A stretch of 64,000 nt of DNA from Oerskovia turbata (GCF_000718325.1 NZ_JOFV01000011.1:1-64000), one strand, 5' to 3'. Shown: positions 6,159-15,843, numbered from the stretch's first letter. The notes: generated from the sequence alone by a model not told the origin. Numbers and translations: made by a program.

Positions 6159-9100
6159 TCAGCCCATCGGGACGTGTACCCGGGTAGTGCTTCCGCGCGC
6201 GATGTAGTAGCCCCGGCCAGGGGGGAACTCCGCACGGGAGACCCTCGGCAGGGAGGTCTTGAGCAACGAGTCGCCCTCGAGCGCCTCGGGCTGCAGGAGC
6301 AGCCCACGGCGACCGTTCTTCATCTCGGCGAGCAGGGGCCACGGCGAGCCCCAGCGGGAGGACTCGGCCTCCGCGACCACGAGGCACGAGCCGCGCTGGG
6401 CCGCCTTCATGAGCGCGACGAGCGGTGCGTCCGCGGCTGACTGCAGGTACTCGTCGACGCCCTCGACGAAGACGGCGACGGGTCCCGCCGCGAGGTCCTC
6501 GGCGACGTCCTGGGCGAGGGCGACGACCTCGTCGACGCTCTGCGCGACCCGGTCCCAGGGCACCGCCGACACCAGCGAGGACCCGGGATGCGCCGCGAGG
6601 ACGATCCGGGTCTTCGGGGCGGCCCGGACCAGGGACCTCGCGAGCGCCGCGAGCGCCGTCGTCCGACCGCTGCCGACGGGCCCCGACACGAGGAACGTCC
6701 CCTCGGGGGCCCAGCCGAGGGCGTCGAGCGTCTCGTCGCCGATCCCCAGCACGGGCTGTCCGTCGACCTCGTCCGGCAGCACGTCGGCCGTGTACTCGTG
6801 CGGGAGCGCGCCGATCCTCGGCGCCTGGAGCACCCCGGCCTTGCGCATCGAGTCACCCAGCCGCACGCAGGAACGCGCCTGCTCGGCGGCAGAGGTCGTC
6901 CCGCCGATGACCGCGACCTGGGTCTCCGCACCGTCGACCACCGCGCGGCCGGGCGGCGACGACGGGGTGAGCACGTCGCCGGGCACGTCGAGCAGCCCGT
7001 ACCCGTCGTCCGAGAGGCGGAGCACGACGTTGCGCTGCACGGCCGAGCGGACCGCGCTCGGCACGGCGCCCGCACGGTCGGCCGTGAGCGCCACGTGGAT
7101 ACCGAGCTGTCGTCCCTCGGCGAGCACGTCGCGGAACACGTCGAACCACACGGCCCGGCCCGCACCCTGCTCGAAGTCGTCGCGGAACGCGCCGAAGCCG
7201 TCGACGAGCACGAGGATGCGCGCCACGTCCGTCCGGCCCGTGAGCGCCCGGAACTCGGTGATGCTCGACGCGGAGGCCTCCGCGAAGAGCGGGCCGCGGC
7301 GGTCGAGCTCGGCGCGGAGCATACGGAGCAGGCGGACCACGCGCTCGACGTCGTCGCCCATGATCACGGACCCGACGTGCGGCAGGGACTCGAGCATCCG
7401 CAGGCTGCCGCCCGCGAAGTCGAGGCCGTAGACCTGGACCGCTCCACCCCGGGGCGTGATCCCCGCCGCGATGCCCAGGGTGCGCAGCGCGGTGCTCTTG
7501 CCCGCACCGCCCGTGCCGTACACGGCGAGGTGCCCGTCGGCGTCCGGGCGGAAGTACGTCGGCCGCTGGGCCTGCACCTCGGGCAGGTCGGCGACGCCGA
7601 TCAACAGCTCGGTGTCGGTGCGCTGACGCAGGCGGGCGAGGTCGTAGACCCCGGCGAGCGAGTCGAGCCACGGGCGACGCGGGCTCGGGATCTCGGCGTG
7701 CCGGCTCGCCGCCCCGATGCACGCCACGAGGCGCTGCTGGTCGTTGGGACCGAGGTCCGTCTCCTCGGGCACGACCGCGGGCTGCGGCGCGTCCCAGCGG
7801 ATCTCGCCGCCGAACCGCAGTGCCGCGACCTCGATGCGCAGCGGCTGCGCCTCGTCCGAGGTCCACCCGCCGGCGTAGGCCGACTGGAACGGGCGTACCC
7901 TGCCGGGGCCCGTCTTGGCCAGCCCACGCCCCGGGAGCCCGGGATCGAAGTGGGCCGCGTCGGGGGTCCCGACGACGTCGGACGAGTCGGACTCGTCGGC
8001 CATCCGCAGGGCGACGCGAAGGTTCGTGTTCGCCCGCAGGTTGTCGCGGATGACGCCCGCCGGGCGCTGGGTCGCCATGATGAGGTGGATCCCGAGCGAG
8101 CGCCCGCGCTGCGCGATGTCGACGACGCCGTCCACGAAGTCGGGCACGTCGGAGACGAGCGCCGCGAACTCGTCGATGACGATCACCAGGGCCGGCGGCG
8201 CGTCGGGGTCGCCCCGCTTCTCGAGCTCGAGGATGTCCTTGGCCTTCTTGCGGTTGAACAGGTGCTCGCGGTGGTGGAGCTCGGCCCGCAGGCTCGTCAG
8301 GGCACGCCGCACGAGGTGCTGCGACAGGTCGGTCACGAGCCCCACGCAGTGCGGGAGCTGGACGCAGTCCGCGAACGCGGAGCCGCCCTTGTAGTCCACG
8401 AACAGGAACGTGACCCGGTCCGGGCTGTACTCGGCTGCCATACCGAGCACCCACGCCTGGAGGAACTCGCTCTTGCCCGAGCCGGTCGTCCCGCCCACGA
8501 GCGCGTGCGGGCCGTGCGTGCGCAGGTCGAGCTGCATCGCCTCCGACCCGGCCGAGCCGACGAGCGCCCGCAGCCCCCCGGCGCGGCGTCGCCTCGGGAC
8601 GGCGCCCGGCGTGCGGTCGGTGATCGAGAGGTTCTGGTTCCACCGGTCGATCACGGCCTCGCAGGACGTCGCCATGTCGGGGCCGAGGAGCGTCAGCAGG
8701 GAGGCGGTGCGCGGCAGGTCGCTCGCGTCCTCGTCGACGACTCCCGCGTCGAACACCGGTGCCATGCGACGGCCGTACTCGACCGCGTCGGCCGCGTCGA
8801 CCGTCTCGAGCACGACGTCGTCGACCGCCAGGCCGAGCCGCACCATGCCCACCGAGGCGTGGTCGGGTCCGACCTCGACGTAGGTTCGGCACGCGGCCGG
8901 CAGCCCCCGGACGCTGTCGGCGACCCACACGGGGAACACCCCCGCGTCGGGCCCCGTCTCGGCGAGCTGTGCGAGGCGTGCACGGTCCACGTCGACCTCC
9001 GAGGACACGAGGACCACGACCGCGGGCAGCGGCGAGTTCGTCCCCTCGACGGGCCCGCCACCGCCCTCGCCGACGCTCGCACCACGCTCGAGCGCGGCGT

Positions 9101-10616
9101 CGCGGGTCCGGGCCGCGCCTCGACGCGTGGCGCGCTGGCTCTTGAGCCGGGTCCGGATCAGCTCCTCGAGCTGGGCCAGGAGCACGGCGCCGCTGCTGGC
9201 GCTGTCGGCGAGGTGGTTGCCCTCGATCGGGCTCGTCGAGGCCGAGGTGTGCGGCATCCACTTGAGCCACTCGAGCGAGCGCGACCACGTCGGCGTCACG
9301 AGGGAGCAGACCACGAGGTCGGTGGGCGAGTGCAGCACCGTGAGCTGGACGAGCACGGAGTTGACCACGGGCTCCACGAGGTTCTTGGCCCCGGCCAGCC
9401 CCAGCGCACCGGCGTCGTGCAGGTTCTCGACGACGGGGACGCCCGAGACGAGCTCGTGCCGGTCGACCAGCTCGTCGAGGCGCCCCTGGAGCTCTGGGAC
9501 CATCTCACCGCGCCCCGGCGTCTCGACCTCGTTGCGCGAGGGCATCGAGCCGAGCCCGAGCCGCACGTTGAGGAAGGACCAGTGCTCGGGGCGGCGCGTC
9601 CACAGCAGCGGACCGCGACGCAGCCCCTCGGCCAGCGTGAGCGGGGTCGCCGGCGCCTCCTGGAGCCGCGCCGACCGTTCGGCGACCTCCTCGTCGCGCA
9701 GCGCGGACCGCAGGCCCTCGAGCCGCTCGTCGAACCTCTTGACGTCGCGCTCCAGGCGACGACGGCGCCGCTGACGCTCGGTCACGTAGCTGCCGACGAG
9801 CATGAGGGGGCTCATGAGGATGAACAGGAGCGCGGTCGGGCGCTGCGTGACGAAGAACATCAGGAGGCCCATCACCACCGGGGCGACGAGGGCCAGCGCC
9901 GGGAAGGTCTGGGGCTCCTCCTCACGGTTGGCGCTGGGCGCCGTGAACTTCTCCCCCGCGTAGCGCGGCTCGACCTTGGGCGAGCGGTTGAACGGGACGG
10001 GACCTGCGACCGGACCGCCGGCGGCGCTGCCGAGCGGGTCGACCACGACGACGGTGTCGCCGAGCACGAGGGTCTGCTGCCGGTCGACGCGCAGCCGGGT
10101 GACCAGACCGCCGTCGACCACGATCCCGTTGGCCGAGCCCAGGTCGACGACCTCGGTACGGTCGGACACGTCGATCCGGGCGTGCTTCTTCGAGACGAGG
10201 GGGTCGGACAGGACGAGGTCGCACCCCGGCTCCCGTCCCACGACGTAGCGCCCCGCGACGAGGTCGCGCTGCAGCCCGGCGTCCGGCCCGGCCACGACCC
10301 GGACGCGGGCCAGCACGTTCTGGACGTCCTGCATCGTGCTGGCGGCGCGGGCCGCGTCCAGGAGGTGCACGACGGCGCCGGACCCGAGCCACGCCTCCGC
10401 GATGGGGACGTCGGGGTCGAGGACGACCGACTGCTCCTGCGCGGGGAGCTGGGCGCGCAGGGTGAGCGGTGGGACGTCGACCAGGGACCCCATGTTCCGG
10501 GGGTCGCGCACGGCGATCGCGCGGGCGACGTCGCCGACCGTGCTTCCGGCGTCGGCCGTGACGACGATGTCGTCGCTCGTGCCGTCGTGACGCACGAGAG
10601 TCATCTTGAGACGCAC
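6159..10616 (-). CDS. eccC: EssC/EccC-type FtsK/SpoIIIE ATPase of a type VII secretion system
   Basis: 1485 aa from GTG 10616 (AAGGAC upstream). This is the inner-membrane motor that recognises and pumps WXG100-type substrates. Layout: an N-terminal beta-rich module (1-90), an FHA domain (about 104-195, with GRE and N163-G), two membrane helices (about 238-256 and 261-278), then three ATPase modules. The first has Walker A GGTTGSGKS (708-716) and Walker B VIVIDE (811-816). The second has GTGGAGKST (1034-1042) but VLVDG instead of DE. The third has GPVGSGRTT (1312-1320), with Arg for the Walker Lys. The FHA head is the EssC (Firmicutes) arrangement; mycobacterial EccC lacks it. It is the last gene of the signalling operon. 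Confidence 0.93.
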   Translation of the reverse strand: MRLKMTLVRHDGTSDDIVVTADAGSTVGDVARAIAVRDPRNMGSLVDVPPLTLRAQLPAQEQSVVLDPDVPIAEAWLGSGAVVHLLDAARAASTMQDVQNVLARVRVVAGPDAGLQRDLVAGRYVVGREPGCDLVLSDPLVSKKHARIDVSDRTEVVDLGSANGIVVDGGLVTRLRVDRQQTLVLGDTVVVVDPLGSAAGGPVAGPVPFNRSPKVEPRYAGEKFTAPSANREEEPQTFPALALVAPVVMGLLMFFVTQRPTALLFILMSPLMLVGSYVTERQRRRRRLERDVKRFDERLEGLRSALRDEEVAERSARLQEAPATPLTLAEGLRRGPLLWTRRPEHWSFLNVRLGLGSMPSRNEVETPGRGEMVPELQGRLDELVDRHELVSGVPVVENLHDAGALGLAGAKNLVEPVVNSVLVQLTVLHSPTDLVVCSLVTPTWSRSLEWLKWMPHTSASTSPIEGNHLADSASSGAVLLAQLEELIRTRLKSQRATRRGAARTRDAALERGASVGEGGGGPVEGTNSPLPAVVVLVSSEVDVDRARLAQLAETGPDAGVFPVWVADSVRGLPAACRTYVEVGPDHASVGMVRLGLAVDDVVLETVDAADAVEYGRRMAPVFDAGVVDEDASDLPRTASLLTLLGPDMATSCEAVIDRWNQNLSITDRTPGAVPRRRRAGGLRALVGSAGSEAMQLDLRTHGPHALVGGTTGSGKSEFLQAWVLGMAAEYSPDRVTFLFVDYKGGSAFADCVQLPHCVGLVTDLSQHLVRRALTSLRAELHHREHLFNRKKAKDILELEKRGDPDAPPALVIVIDEFAALVSDVPDFVDGVVDIAQRGRSLGIHLIMATQRPAGVIRDNLRANTNLRVALRMADESDSSDVVGTPDAAHFDPGLPGRGLAKTGPGRVRPFQSAYAGGWTSDEAQPLRIEVAALRFGGEIRWDAPQPAVVPEETDLGPNDQQRLVACIGAASRHAEIPSPRRPWLDSLAGVYDLARLRQRTDTELLIGVADLPEVQAQRPTYFRPDADGHLAVYGTGGAGKSTALRTLGIAAGITPRGGAVQVYGLDFAGGSLRMLESLPHVGSVIMGDDVERVVRLLRMLRAELDRRGPLFAEASASSITEFRALTGRTDVARILVLVDGFGAFRDDFEQGAGRAVWFDVFRDVLAEGRQLGIHVALTADRAGAVPSAVRSAVQRNVVLRLSDDGYGLLDVPGDVLTPSSPPGRAVVDGAETQVAVIGGTTSAAEQARSCVRLGDSMRKAGVLQAPRIGALPHEYTADVLPDEVDGQPVLGIGDETLDALGWAPEGTFLVSGPVGSGRTTALAALARSLVRAAPKTRIVLAAHPGSSLVSAVPWDRVAQSVDEVVALAQDVAEDLAAGPVAVFVEGVDEYLQSAADAPLVALMKAAQRGSCLVVAEAESSRWGSPWPLLAEMKNGRRGLLLQPEALEGDSLLKTSLPRVSRAEFPPGRGYYIARGSTTRVHVPMG

Positions 10617-10653
10617 AGGGACGTGTCCTTCGTAGCAGGTGCGTGGACGGGGT

Positions 10654-11352
10654 TCAGGAGCTCTCGTCCACCAGGTCGAGCAGGGGCAGGTCCTCGGTCG
10701 TCACGAGGCGCGAGGCCACCGCGTACTCCACGAGGCGTGCACGACGGTTCGTGGCGAGCGCCCCGACTCCCCCGCGCAGCCCCTTGACGCCGATGCGGTC
10801 CAGCCGCTCGCACACGTTGTCGAGCTTGCGGTTGAAGCGGGTCGTGGCCCAGCCGAGGCGGCGTGCGGCGTCGGCGGAGGTCGGGATCTCGGAGAGTCCC
10901 GTCCCGTCCCGCCGCAGCACGGGCTCGGCGAGCGACAGGATGAGCTGCTTCTGGCTGATCGTGAAAGGGATGGCCCCGATCGTGGTCGCTCCGTCGGACG
11001 GCTCCTCGGAACGGATCTCCTGGTAGGGCGCGCCCTGAAGCCGGACCCGCATCTCGTAGGTGGTCGGCCCGGCCGTGAAGACGACCGCCATCGACGGGAA
11101 CACCAGCGGCAGGCGGTTGCCGGGCGACAGCCACGACTGGACGCCGCCGCCGGCGTCGCAGACGGTCGCGGAGATCAGCGAGCCGACGTTCGCGAGCCAC
11201 CAGATGCCGTTCTCGTGCGAGATGCGCAGGAAGTGCCGGTGCAGGTACGGGTTGTCCTCGATCTCGAGGTCGCCGTCGCGCCCGATGTCGAACGTCCCGC
11301 CGGGGACGGGGCGGAACCACTCGCCGCAGAACTCGATCGCCAGGTCGCTCAT
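10654..11352 (-). CDS. FHA domain-winged helix protein, candidate regulator
   Basis: 232 aa, ATG 11352 overlapping the kinase stop (ATGA). Residues 1-106 form an FHA-like sandwich (FDIGRDGDLEIED, HRHFLRISHENGIWWLANVGS), although the usual Ser-x-x-His is changed to HRH. Residues 127-215 look like a DNA-binding winged helix (ISQKQLILSLAEPVL, PTSADAARRLGWATTRFNRKLDNVCERL). FHA domains bind phosphothreonine, and the neighbouring kinase could supply it. It could therefore read kinase activity and control transcription, as EmbR does in mycobacteria with a different domain order. Target DNA is unknown; the TGGGGA palindromes in this window are candidates. Confidence 0.7.
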   Translation of the reverse strand: MSDLAIEFCGEWFRPVPGGTFDIGRDGDLEIEDNPYLHRHFLRISHENGIWWLANVGSLISATVCDAGGGVQSWLSPGNRLPLVFPSMAVVFTAGPTTYEMRVRLQGAPYQEIRSEEPSDGATTIGAIPFTISQKQLILSLAEPVLRRDGTGLSEIPTSADAARRLGWATTRFNRKLDNVCERLDRIGVKGLRGGVGALATNRRARLVEYAVASRLVTTEDLPLLDLVDESS

Positions 11353-13121
11353 GGGTTCACGCAGCCCTTCACCGGGACGGACGGCTTCCCGTCCCGGACG
11401 GTACGGATCTCGACGCAGACGGTGTCGGTCTCCCCCGCGGGGACCTTCACGTACTCCCTCCCCGCGGGCACCGGGGCCGACCACGTCTCCGTGGTCGGGT
11501 CGATGTGCTGCCACGCGTAGGTGTCGCCGACCTCGACACCCTCGGGGGCCGACCAGGTGAAGGAGGCGCTCCCGCTCGTGACGTCGTACTGCGCCTGCAG
11601 GTCCTCGGGGGGCGGGACCAGGTCACCGAGGTTGTCGTTCGGCACGTCGTCCGGCTCGTCCGCCGAGGTCGTACCGCCCACCGTGTCCGTGTCGGTCGGG
11701 GTCCCGTCCGGGAGGAGCGCGTAGATCCCGACCACCACGAGCACGAGGAACCCGGCGCCTGCGAGGAACGTCCAGAGGGCACGCCGCGTCCGCGGTCGTG
11801 CCTGCTCGGGCTCGGGCGAGGCGCCCGGTGCGCGGTGCACGGTGTCGTCGGTCGGCGGCCCCCACACGGCGGTCCCGGTCCCGGTGCTCTCCGGGCCGGC
11901 AGCGGGGCGCGGCGGGACGTACCCGGGGCCCGACGCCGGAGCCTGGGCCGGGCGCGCGGGTGCGGGCGCGTAGTACCCGACCTGGGCGGGCCCCCCCGCC
12001 CCGGGCTGCCCGGCGTAGGCACCGGGCGCCGCAGGAGCATGCGGTGCGGGAGCGTGCGCCACGGGAGCGGAACCGCCCGTCGACGCTCCGACGGGTACGT
12101 GCCGCTGGACCGGGGCGGTGCCGCTCGTCGACGACGGAGCGCCGGTCGGGTGGGCCCCGCCAGCACCTCCTCCACGGGGGTCGATCGAGACGACCGCGCG
12201 CAACCGCGTACCGCCGTCGTCGTCGGCCTCCTCCTCCTGCGTGATCCCCGTGTCGGCGAGCACGTCGAGGGGGGTCACCGCGAGCGAGAGCTCGTTCTGG
12301 ACCTGCTGGAGCGCCCGCGCGAAGGCGAGCATCGTCGGGTAGCGCGAGGCCGGGTTCTTGGCCATGGCGGTGCCGAGCACCCGCTCGAGCGAGGGCGGCA
12401 CGTCGGTACGTCCGGTCGGAGCCAGCGGCGTCGACTCGATGCGCGTGATGAGGCTCGCGCTCGAGTTGGACCCTCCTGGCAGCTCGAACGGCGCCCGCCC
12501 GGCAAGCAGGGTGAAGGTGGTGGCGGCGAGCGCCCAGACGTCCGTCTCCTTGCCCGCCCACGGGTCCTCGGCGAAGGACTCCGGGGGCGACCACGGGATC
12601 GACATGCCCTCGGCCCGGGAGGCGTCGTCCATGGTCGAGGAGATGCCGAAGTCGGTGAGCGCCGGGTGGCCGTACTCGGTCACGAGGATGTTCGCGGGCT
12701 TGATGTCCCGGTGCAGGATCCCGGCCCGGTGCGCGGTCTCGACCGCTCCCGCGATCTGTACGGCGACGCGCAGCGCCTCGGCGACGCTGAGCCGCTCGGA
12801 GCGGTAGCGGGCCCCGAGGTTGGGCCGTGAGCAGTACTCCATCGCGAGGTAGGGGCGTCCGTCGGACGTCACGTTCGCCTCGTACATGGTCACGATGGAC
12901 GGGTGGGTCGAGAGGGTCGCCATGAGGTCGGCCTCGACGTCGAACGCGGCGCGCTGCGACTCGCTCGACCACTCGTGCAGGAGGACCTTGATCGCCACCC
13001 GACGCCGGGGACGCTGCTGCTGGTAGAGGAAGACGTCGGAGAACCCGCCGGAACCGACGATCGACACGTACTCGTACCCGTCGATCAGCGGCGGCGGCGA
13101 CGGGGCACGCTTGCTGCTCAT
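11349..13121 (-). CDS. Transmembrane Ser/Thr protein kinase (PknB-like)
   Basis: 590 aa. The kinase domain spans 15-280: Gly loop GSGGFSDV (23-30), Lys45, catalytic HRDIKPAN (137-144), DFG (157-159) and SPPES (178-182). A Pro/Ala/Gly-rich linker (315-445) leads to one membrane helix (about 449-470) and an extracellular part with an FN3-like domain (about 495-590; TSGSASFTWSAPEG ... TYAWQHIDP). It probably senses something outside the cell and phosphorylates FHA-bearing partners encoded alongside: the ATPase, the FHA-wHTH protein, the 628-aa FHA protein and the RDD/FHA protein. The gene overlaps both neighbours by ATGA. It occupies the place of pkb2 in Bifidobacterium PFNA clusters. Confidence 0.93.
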   Translation of the reverse strand: MSSKRAPSPPPLIDGYEYVSIVGSGGFSDVFLYQQQRPRRRVAIKVLLHEWSSESQRAAFDVEADLMATLSTHPSIVTMYEANVTSDGRPYLAMEYCSRPNLGARYRSERLSVAEALRVAVQIAGAVETAHRAGILHRDIKPANILVTEYGHPALTDFGISSTMDDASRAEGMSIPWSPPESFAEDPWAGKETDVWALAATTFTLLAGRAPFELPGGSNSSASLITRIESTPLAPTGRTDVPPSLERVLGTAMAKNPASRYPTMLAFARALQQVQNELSLAVTPLDVLADTGITQEEEADDDGGTRLRAVVSIDPRGGGAGGAHPTGAPSSTSGTAPVQRHVPVGASTGGSAPVAHAPAPHAPAAPGAYAGQPGAGGPAQVGYYAPAPARPAQAPASGPGYVPPRPAAGPESTGTGTAVWGPPTDDTVHRAPGASPEPEQARPRTRRALWTFLAGAGFLVLVVVGIYALLPDGTPTDTDTVGGTTSADEPDDVPNDNLGDLVPPPEDLQAQYDVTSGSASFTWSAPEGVEVGDTYAWQHIDPTTETWSAPVPAGREYVKVPAGETDTVCVEIRTVRDGKPSVPVKGCVNP

Positions 13122-15004
13122 AGCAACCCTTCGAAGGTGAACGTCACGCCGTCACCCACGTCGACGACGTCGTGCGACGCGACCATCGCGGGCTCCCCGG
13201 GGTGCAGGCGCCGAGGCGGCTGCCCGGGGCGCAGGAGCGTGGTGCCGTTGGTCGTGTTGAGGTCGCACACCAGCACGTGCCACCCCTCGAGCTGGATCTC
13301 GACGTGCGAGCGCGAGATGTCCTGCTCGGGGCTCGGCACCGCGACCAGGCGCGGCAGGTCGTTGCTCTGCGCTCGCGTCGTGCGAGGGCGGCGTCCGAGC
13401 ACCACCGGGCGGTCGAGCTCCACGACCTGACCGTTGGAGAGCGTGAAGCGGCCCAGCGAGGGTCGGGTCACGAGGTGAGCATCCCCCACCAGGACGTGCG
13501 CGCAGCTCCCGCAGGTCTCCCGCGACGGGGGGTTCGCGTGACCGTCCACGCACGTGCGGGCCAGGATCTGCTGGGAGCCCGGAGGAGCGGGCGGCACGAA
13601 GGTCGGCCCTGCGGCGGGGGCCGGACCTGCGGCCGGGCTGCCGAGCAGCCCAGGTCCTGCCGCCGGAACGGGCACGACGCCGAGCGGCGCGGCCGCTCCG
13701 GGCAGCACGAGGGGCGCGGGGGGCGCGGGGACGGCGGTGGAACCTCCGACACCGGACACCTGCGCGCGGAGATCGGCGATGACCGAGGAGAAGACGGTGT
13801 GCCCGTCGTGGTCGTCCCCCTCCAGGCCTTCCCCGGTCGCCAGCTCGAGGCCAGGTCGCTGGGCCTGGTCACCCCTGACCGTGGCCGTGGCCGCGCGCAC
13901 CGACGCGGCGGGCGTCGACCCGGTCCACTCCCGAGGGATCCCGTCGATCATGCCGGCGACGGGCTGGGGAGTTCCGGCGGGCGGCGCGGGGACGGGGGTC
14001 GCGTCCTCGACCGACGGCACGGCGGCGGGAGCCGGGGCGGGAGCCGGGGCGGGCGGCGCGTCGACGTCGTCCTCCTCGTCGATGCGGATCGCGGCGTCCT
14101 CGACGGTCCGCAGAACGGTGGACTCCCACAGGTGCCCGTAGCCGTCGTCGACGGCCGCCACCGCGTCGTCGAGGCCGCCGACGTCGGGGCCGTCGTCGGC
14201 GTCGAGGTCACCGGTGTCGAGGTCGCCGGCCGGGGGGACGACCGTGAGCTCGGGCGCGATCGTCTCCATCGAGACGATCGTCTCGGCCGACCGCTCGTCG
14301 ACCGGTGAGCGCGTCGGCACGACCTCGTCGGGCGCTGCGTCGAGGCCCGGTACCGCCGCGAGGGCCGGGTCCAGGTGCTCGTCCTCGGTCGGCACCGCGC
14401 TTCCCACCAGGACCGGCTCGAACGCGGACGCCGGGCGGGCACCAGGGACGGCACGGGCCTCGACGGCCTCCGGCGTCCCTGTGTGCTCACCACGGGGGGT
14501 GTCCGTGGGCACGGACGACGTGCCGACGAGGTGCCGGACGATCCGCGACACCAGCACCACGCCCTCGTGGAGCGGGAGGCCGACCAGCGCCACCTGTCCC
14601 GGGCCCGCCTCCAGCGCAGGGGCGTCCTCGACCCCGAGCTGGACCGAGACCTCCTCGACGTCGTCCACGAGACGCTCGGACCAGGTGGTCACGTCGTCGC
14701 CGTCCACGTGGACCCGGGCGGAGGACGTGCTCAACGTGACGGAGACCTCGCCACGGACGGCGACCTGAGCGCGTCGCCCCGACACGACCGCGACGGCGAA
14801 CGGCGGCATCGTCCGCAAGGTCGCCCCGAGGACCACGGTCAGGAGCTGGATGACCTCGATGACCTCGACGTCGGTGTCTCCTGCCGCGTCGAGGCCGTCC
14901 CACAGGCGTCCGACGAGCTCGCTCGTCGCCCCCTCCGGGAGGACGACGATCGCGCCACCCCGGACGAACCCGAACGCGCTCCCGGTGTCGTAGCGCAGTC
15001 TCAC
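13118..15004 (-). CDS. Large FHA-domain adaptor protein with zinc-ribbon-like motif
   Basis: 628 aa. GTG 15004 overlaps the phosphatase stop (GTGA) and has GGGGGAC before it. The N-terminal 180 residues form a folded beta-rich domain (RLRYDTGSAFGFVRGGAIVVLPEG) of unknown type. Residues about 180-480 are acidic, then Pro/Ala-rich, and probably disordered. A Cys/His cluster (CVDGH ... CGSC, about 486-502) looks like a zinc ribbon. The last 113 residues are an FHA domain (VLGRRP, DISRSHVEI, TTNGTTLL), with all key residues. It is likely a phospho-dependent scaffold for the kinase and phosphatase encoded on either side. Confidence 0.8.
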   Translation of the reverse strand: MRLRYDTGSAFGFVRGGAIVVLPEGATSELVGRLWDGLDAAGDTDVEVIEVIQLLTVVLGATLRTMPPFAVAVVSGRRAQVAVRGEVSVTLSTSSARVHVDGDDVTTWSERLVDDVEEVSVQLGVEDAPALEAGPGQVALVGLPLHEGVVLVSRIVRHLVGTSSVPTDTPRGEHTGTPEAVEARAVPGARPASAFEPVLVGSAVPTEDEHLDPALAAVPGLDAAPDEVVPTRSPVDERSAETIVSMETIAPELTVVPPAGDLDTGDLDADDGPDVGGLDDAVAAVDDGYGHLWESTVLRTVEDAAIRIDEEDDVDAPPAPAPAPAPAAVPSVEDATPVPAPPAGTPQPVAGMIDGIPREWTGSTPAASVRAATATVRGDQAQRPGLELATGEGLEGDDHDGHTVFSSVIADLRAQVSGVGGSTAVPAPPAPLVLPGAAAPLGVVPVPAAGPGLLGSPAAGPAPAAGPTFVPPAPPGSQQILARTCVDGHANPPSRETCGSCAHVLVGDAHLVTRPSLGRFTLSNGQVVELDRPVVLGRRPRTTRAQSNDLPRLVAVPSPEQDISRSHVEIQLEGWHVLVCDLNTTNGTTLLRPGQPPRRLHPGEPAMVASHDVVDVGDGVTFTFEGLL

Positions 15005-15843
15005 GTCCTGTCCCCCATCTGAAGGCGAATCTCTCGCGGCAAGGTGTCCTCGTCGGCGTACCCCAGGTTCTCGCGGGGGGCCGTGGAACCGTCGCTGGTG
15101 TCCCCCCACGCCCCGGTCGCGTCCACGACGACGACAGTGATGTTATCCCGCCCTCCCGCGACGATGGCCTCGTTGACCAGACGGTCGGCTGCGGCCTGGG
15201 GGTCCGGCTGAGCGAGCAGGATCTCCGTGATCCGTTCGTCCGAGAGCTCGCCCGTCAGGCCGTCGGAGCACACGAGCATCCGGTCCCGTGCGGCGATGGG
15301 CACCCAGCAGAAGTCGGGCTCGGGCGGGAGCGAGGCCCCGACGGCGCGCGTGACGACGTGACGTCGCGGGTGGGTCAGCGCCTCGGTCGCCGTGAGCGTC
15401 CCCGCGTCCACCATCTCCTGGACCTCCGAGTGGTCCACGCTCAGCTGCTCGAGCACCCCGTGCGACATCTGGTAGGTCCGCGAGTCACCGATGTTGACCA
15501 CGAGCCAGTACGGCATGCCCTCCATCTGGGCCACGACGACGCCGGTCACGGTCGTCCCGGCGCCGCGGCCGGGTTCGGTGCTGATGGCGCGGACGTCGTC
15601 CTGCGCCACGACGAGCCGGTCACGCACGTCCTCGGGCGAGACCGTGGCCAGCGCGCCGAGCGGACGGAGGGCGTCGATGGTCGCGGAGCTCGCGACCTCG
15701 CCGGCGTCGTGCCCGCCCATGCCGTCGGCGACGAAGAAGACCGAGCGGTCGGCGAGGAAGCTGTCCTCGTTGAGGAGCCGCCGTGCCCCCCGGTGCGAGC
15801 TCGCGCCCCAGACCAGGCTCACCCCGGCGGGCCACCCGCTCAT
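15001..15843 (-). CDS. PP2C-family Ser/Thr protein phosphatase
   Basis: 280 aa from ATG 15843 (ATGA overlap with the RDD/FHA gene). It has the PP2C metal-binding motifs: NEDSF near residue 25, ADGMGGHDAGE (39-49), NIGDSRTY, CSDGLTGEL and GGRDNITVVVV. These coordinate two Mn/Mg ions for hydrolysis of phospho-Ser/Thr. There is no membrane helix, so it is a cytoplasmic enzyme. It is the natural antagonist of the kinase two genes downstream and corresponds to prpC in PFNA clusters. Confidence 0.93.
   Translation of the reverse strand: MSGWPAGVSLVWGASSHRGARRLLNEDSFLADRSVFFVADGMGGHDAGEVASSATIDALRPLGALATVSPEDVRDRLVVAQDDVRAISTEPGRGAGTTVTGVVVAQMEGMPYWLVVNIGDSRTYQMSHGVLEQLSVDHSEVQEMVDAGTLTATEALTHPRRHVVTRAVGASLPPEPDFCWVPIAARDRMLVCSDGLTGELSDERITEILLAQPDPQAAADRLVNEAIVAGGRDNITVVVVDATGAWGDTSDGSTAPRENLGYADEDTLPREIRLQMGDRT

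Noticed and set aside
6588..10787. A 1399-codon plus-strand frame opposite the EssC-type ATPase
   Set aside because: Low-complexity Arg/Val/Asp composition and no domain signal, while the minus strand encodes clear Walker motifs.
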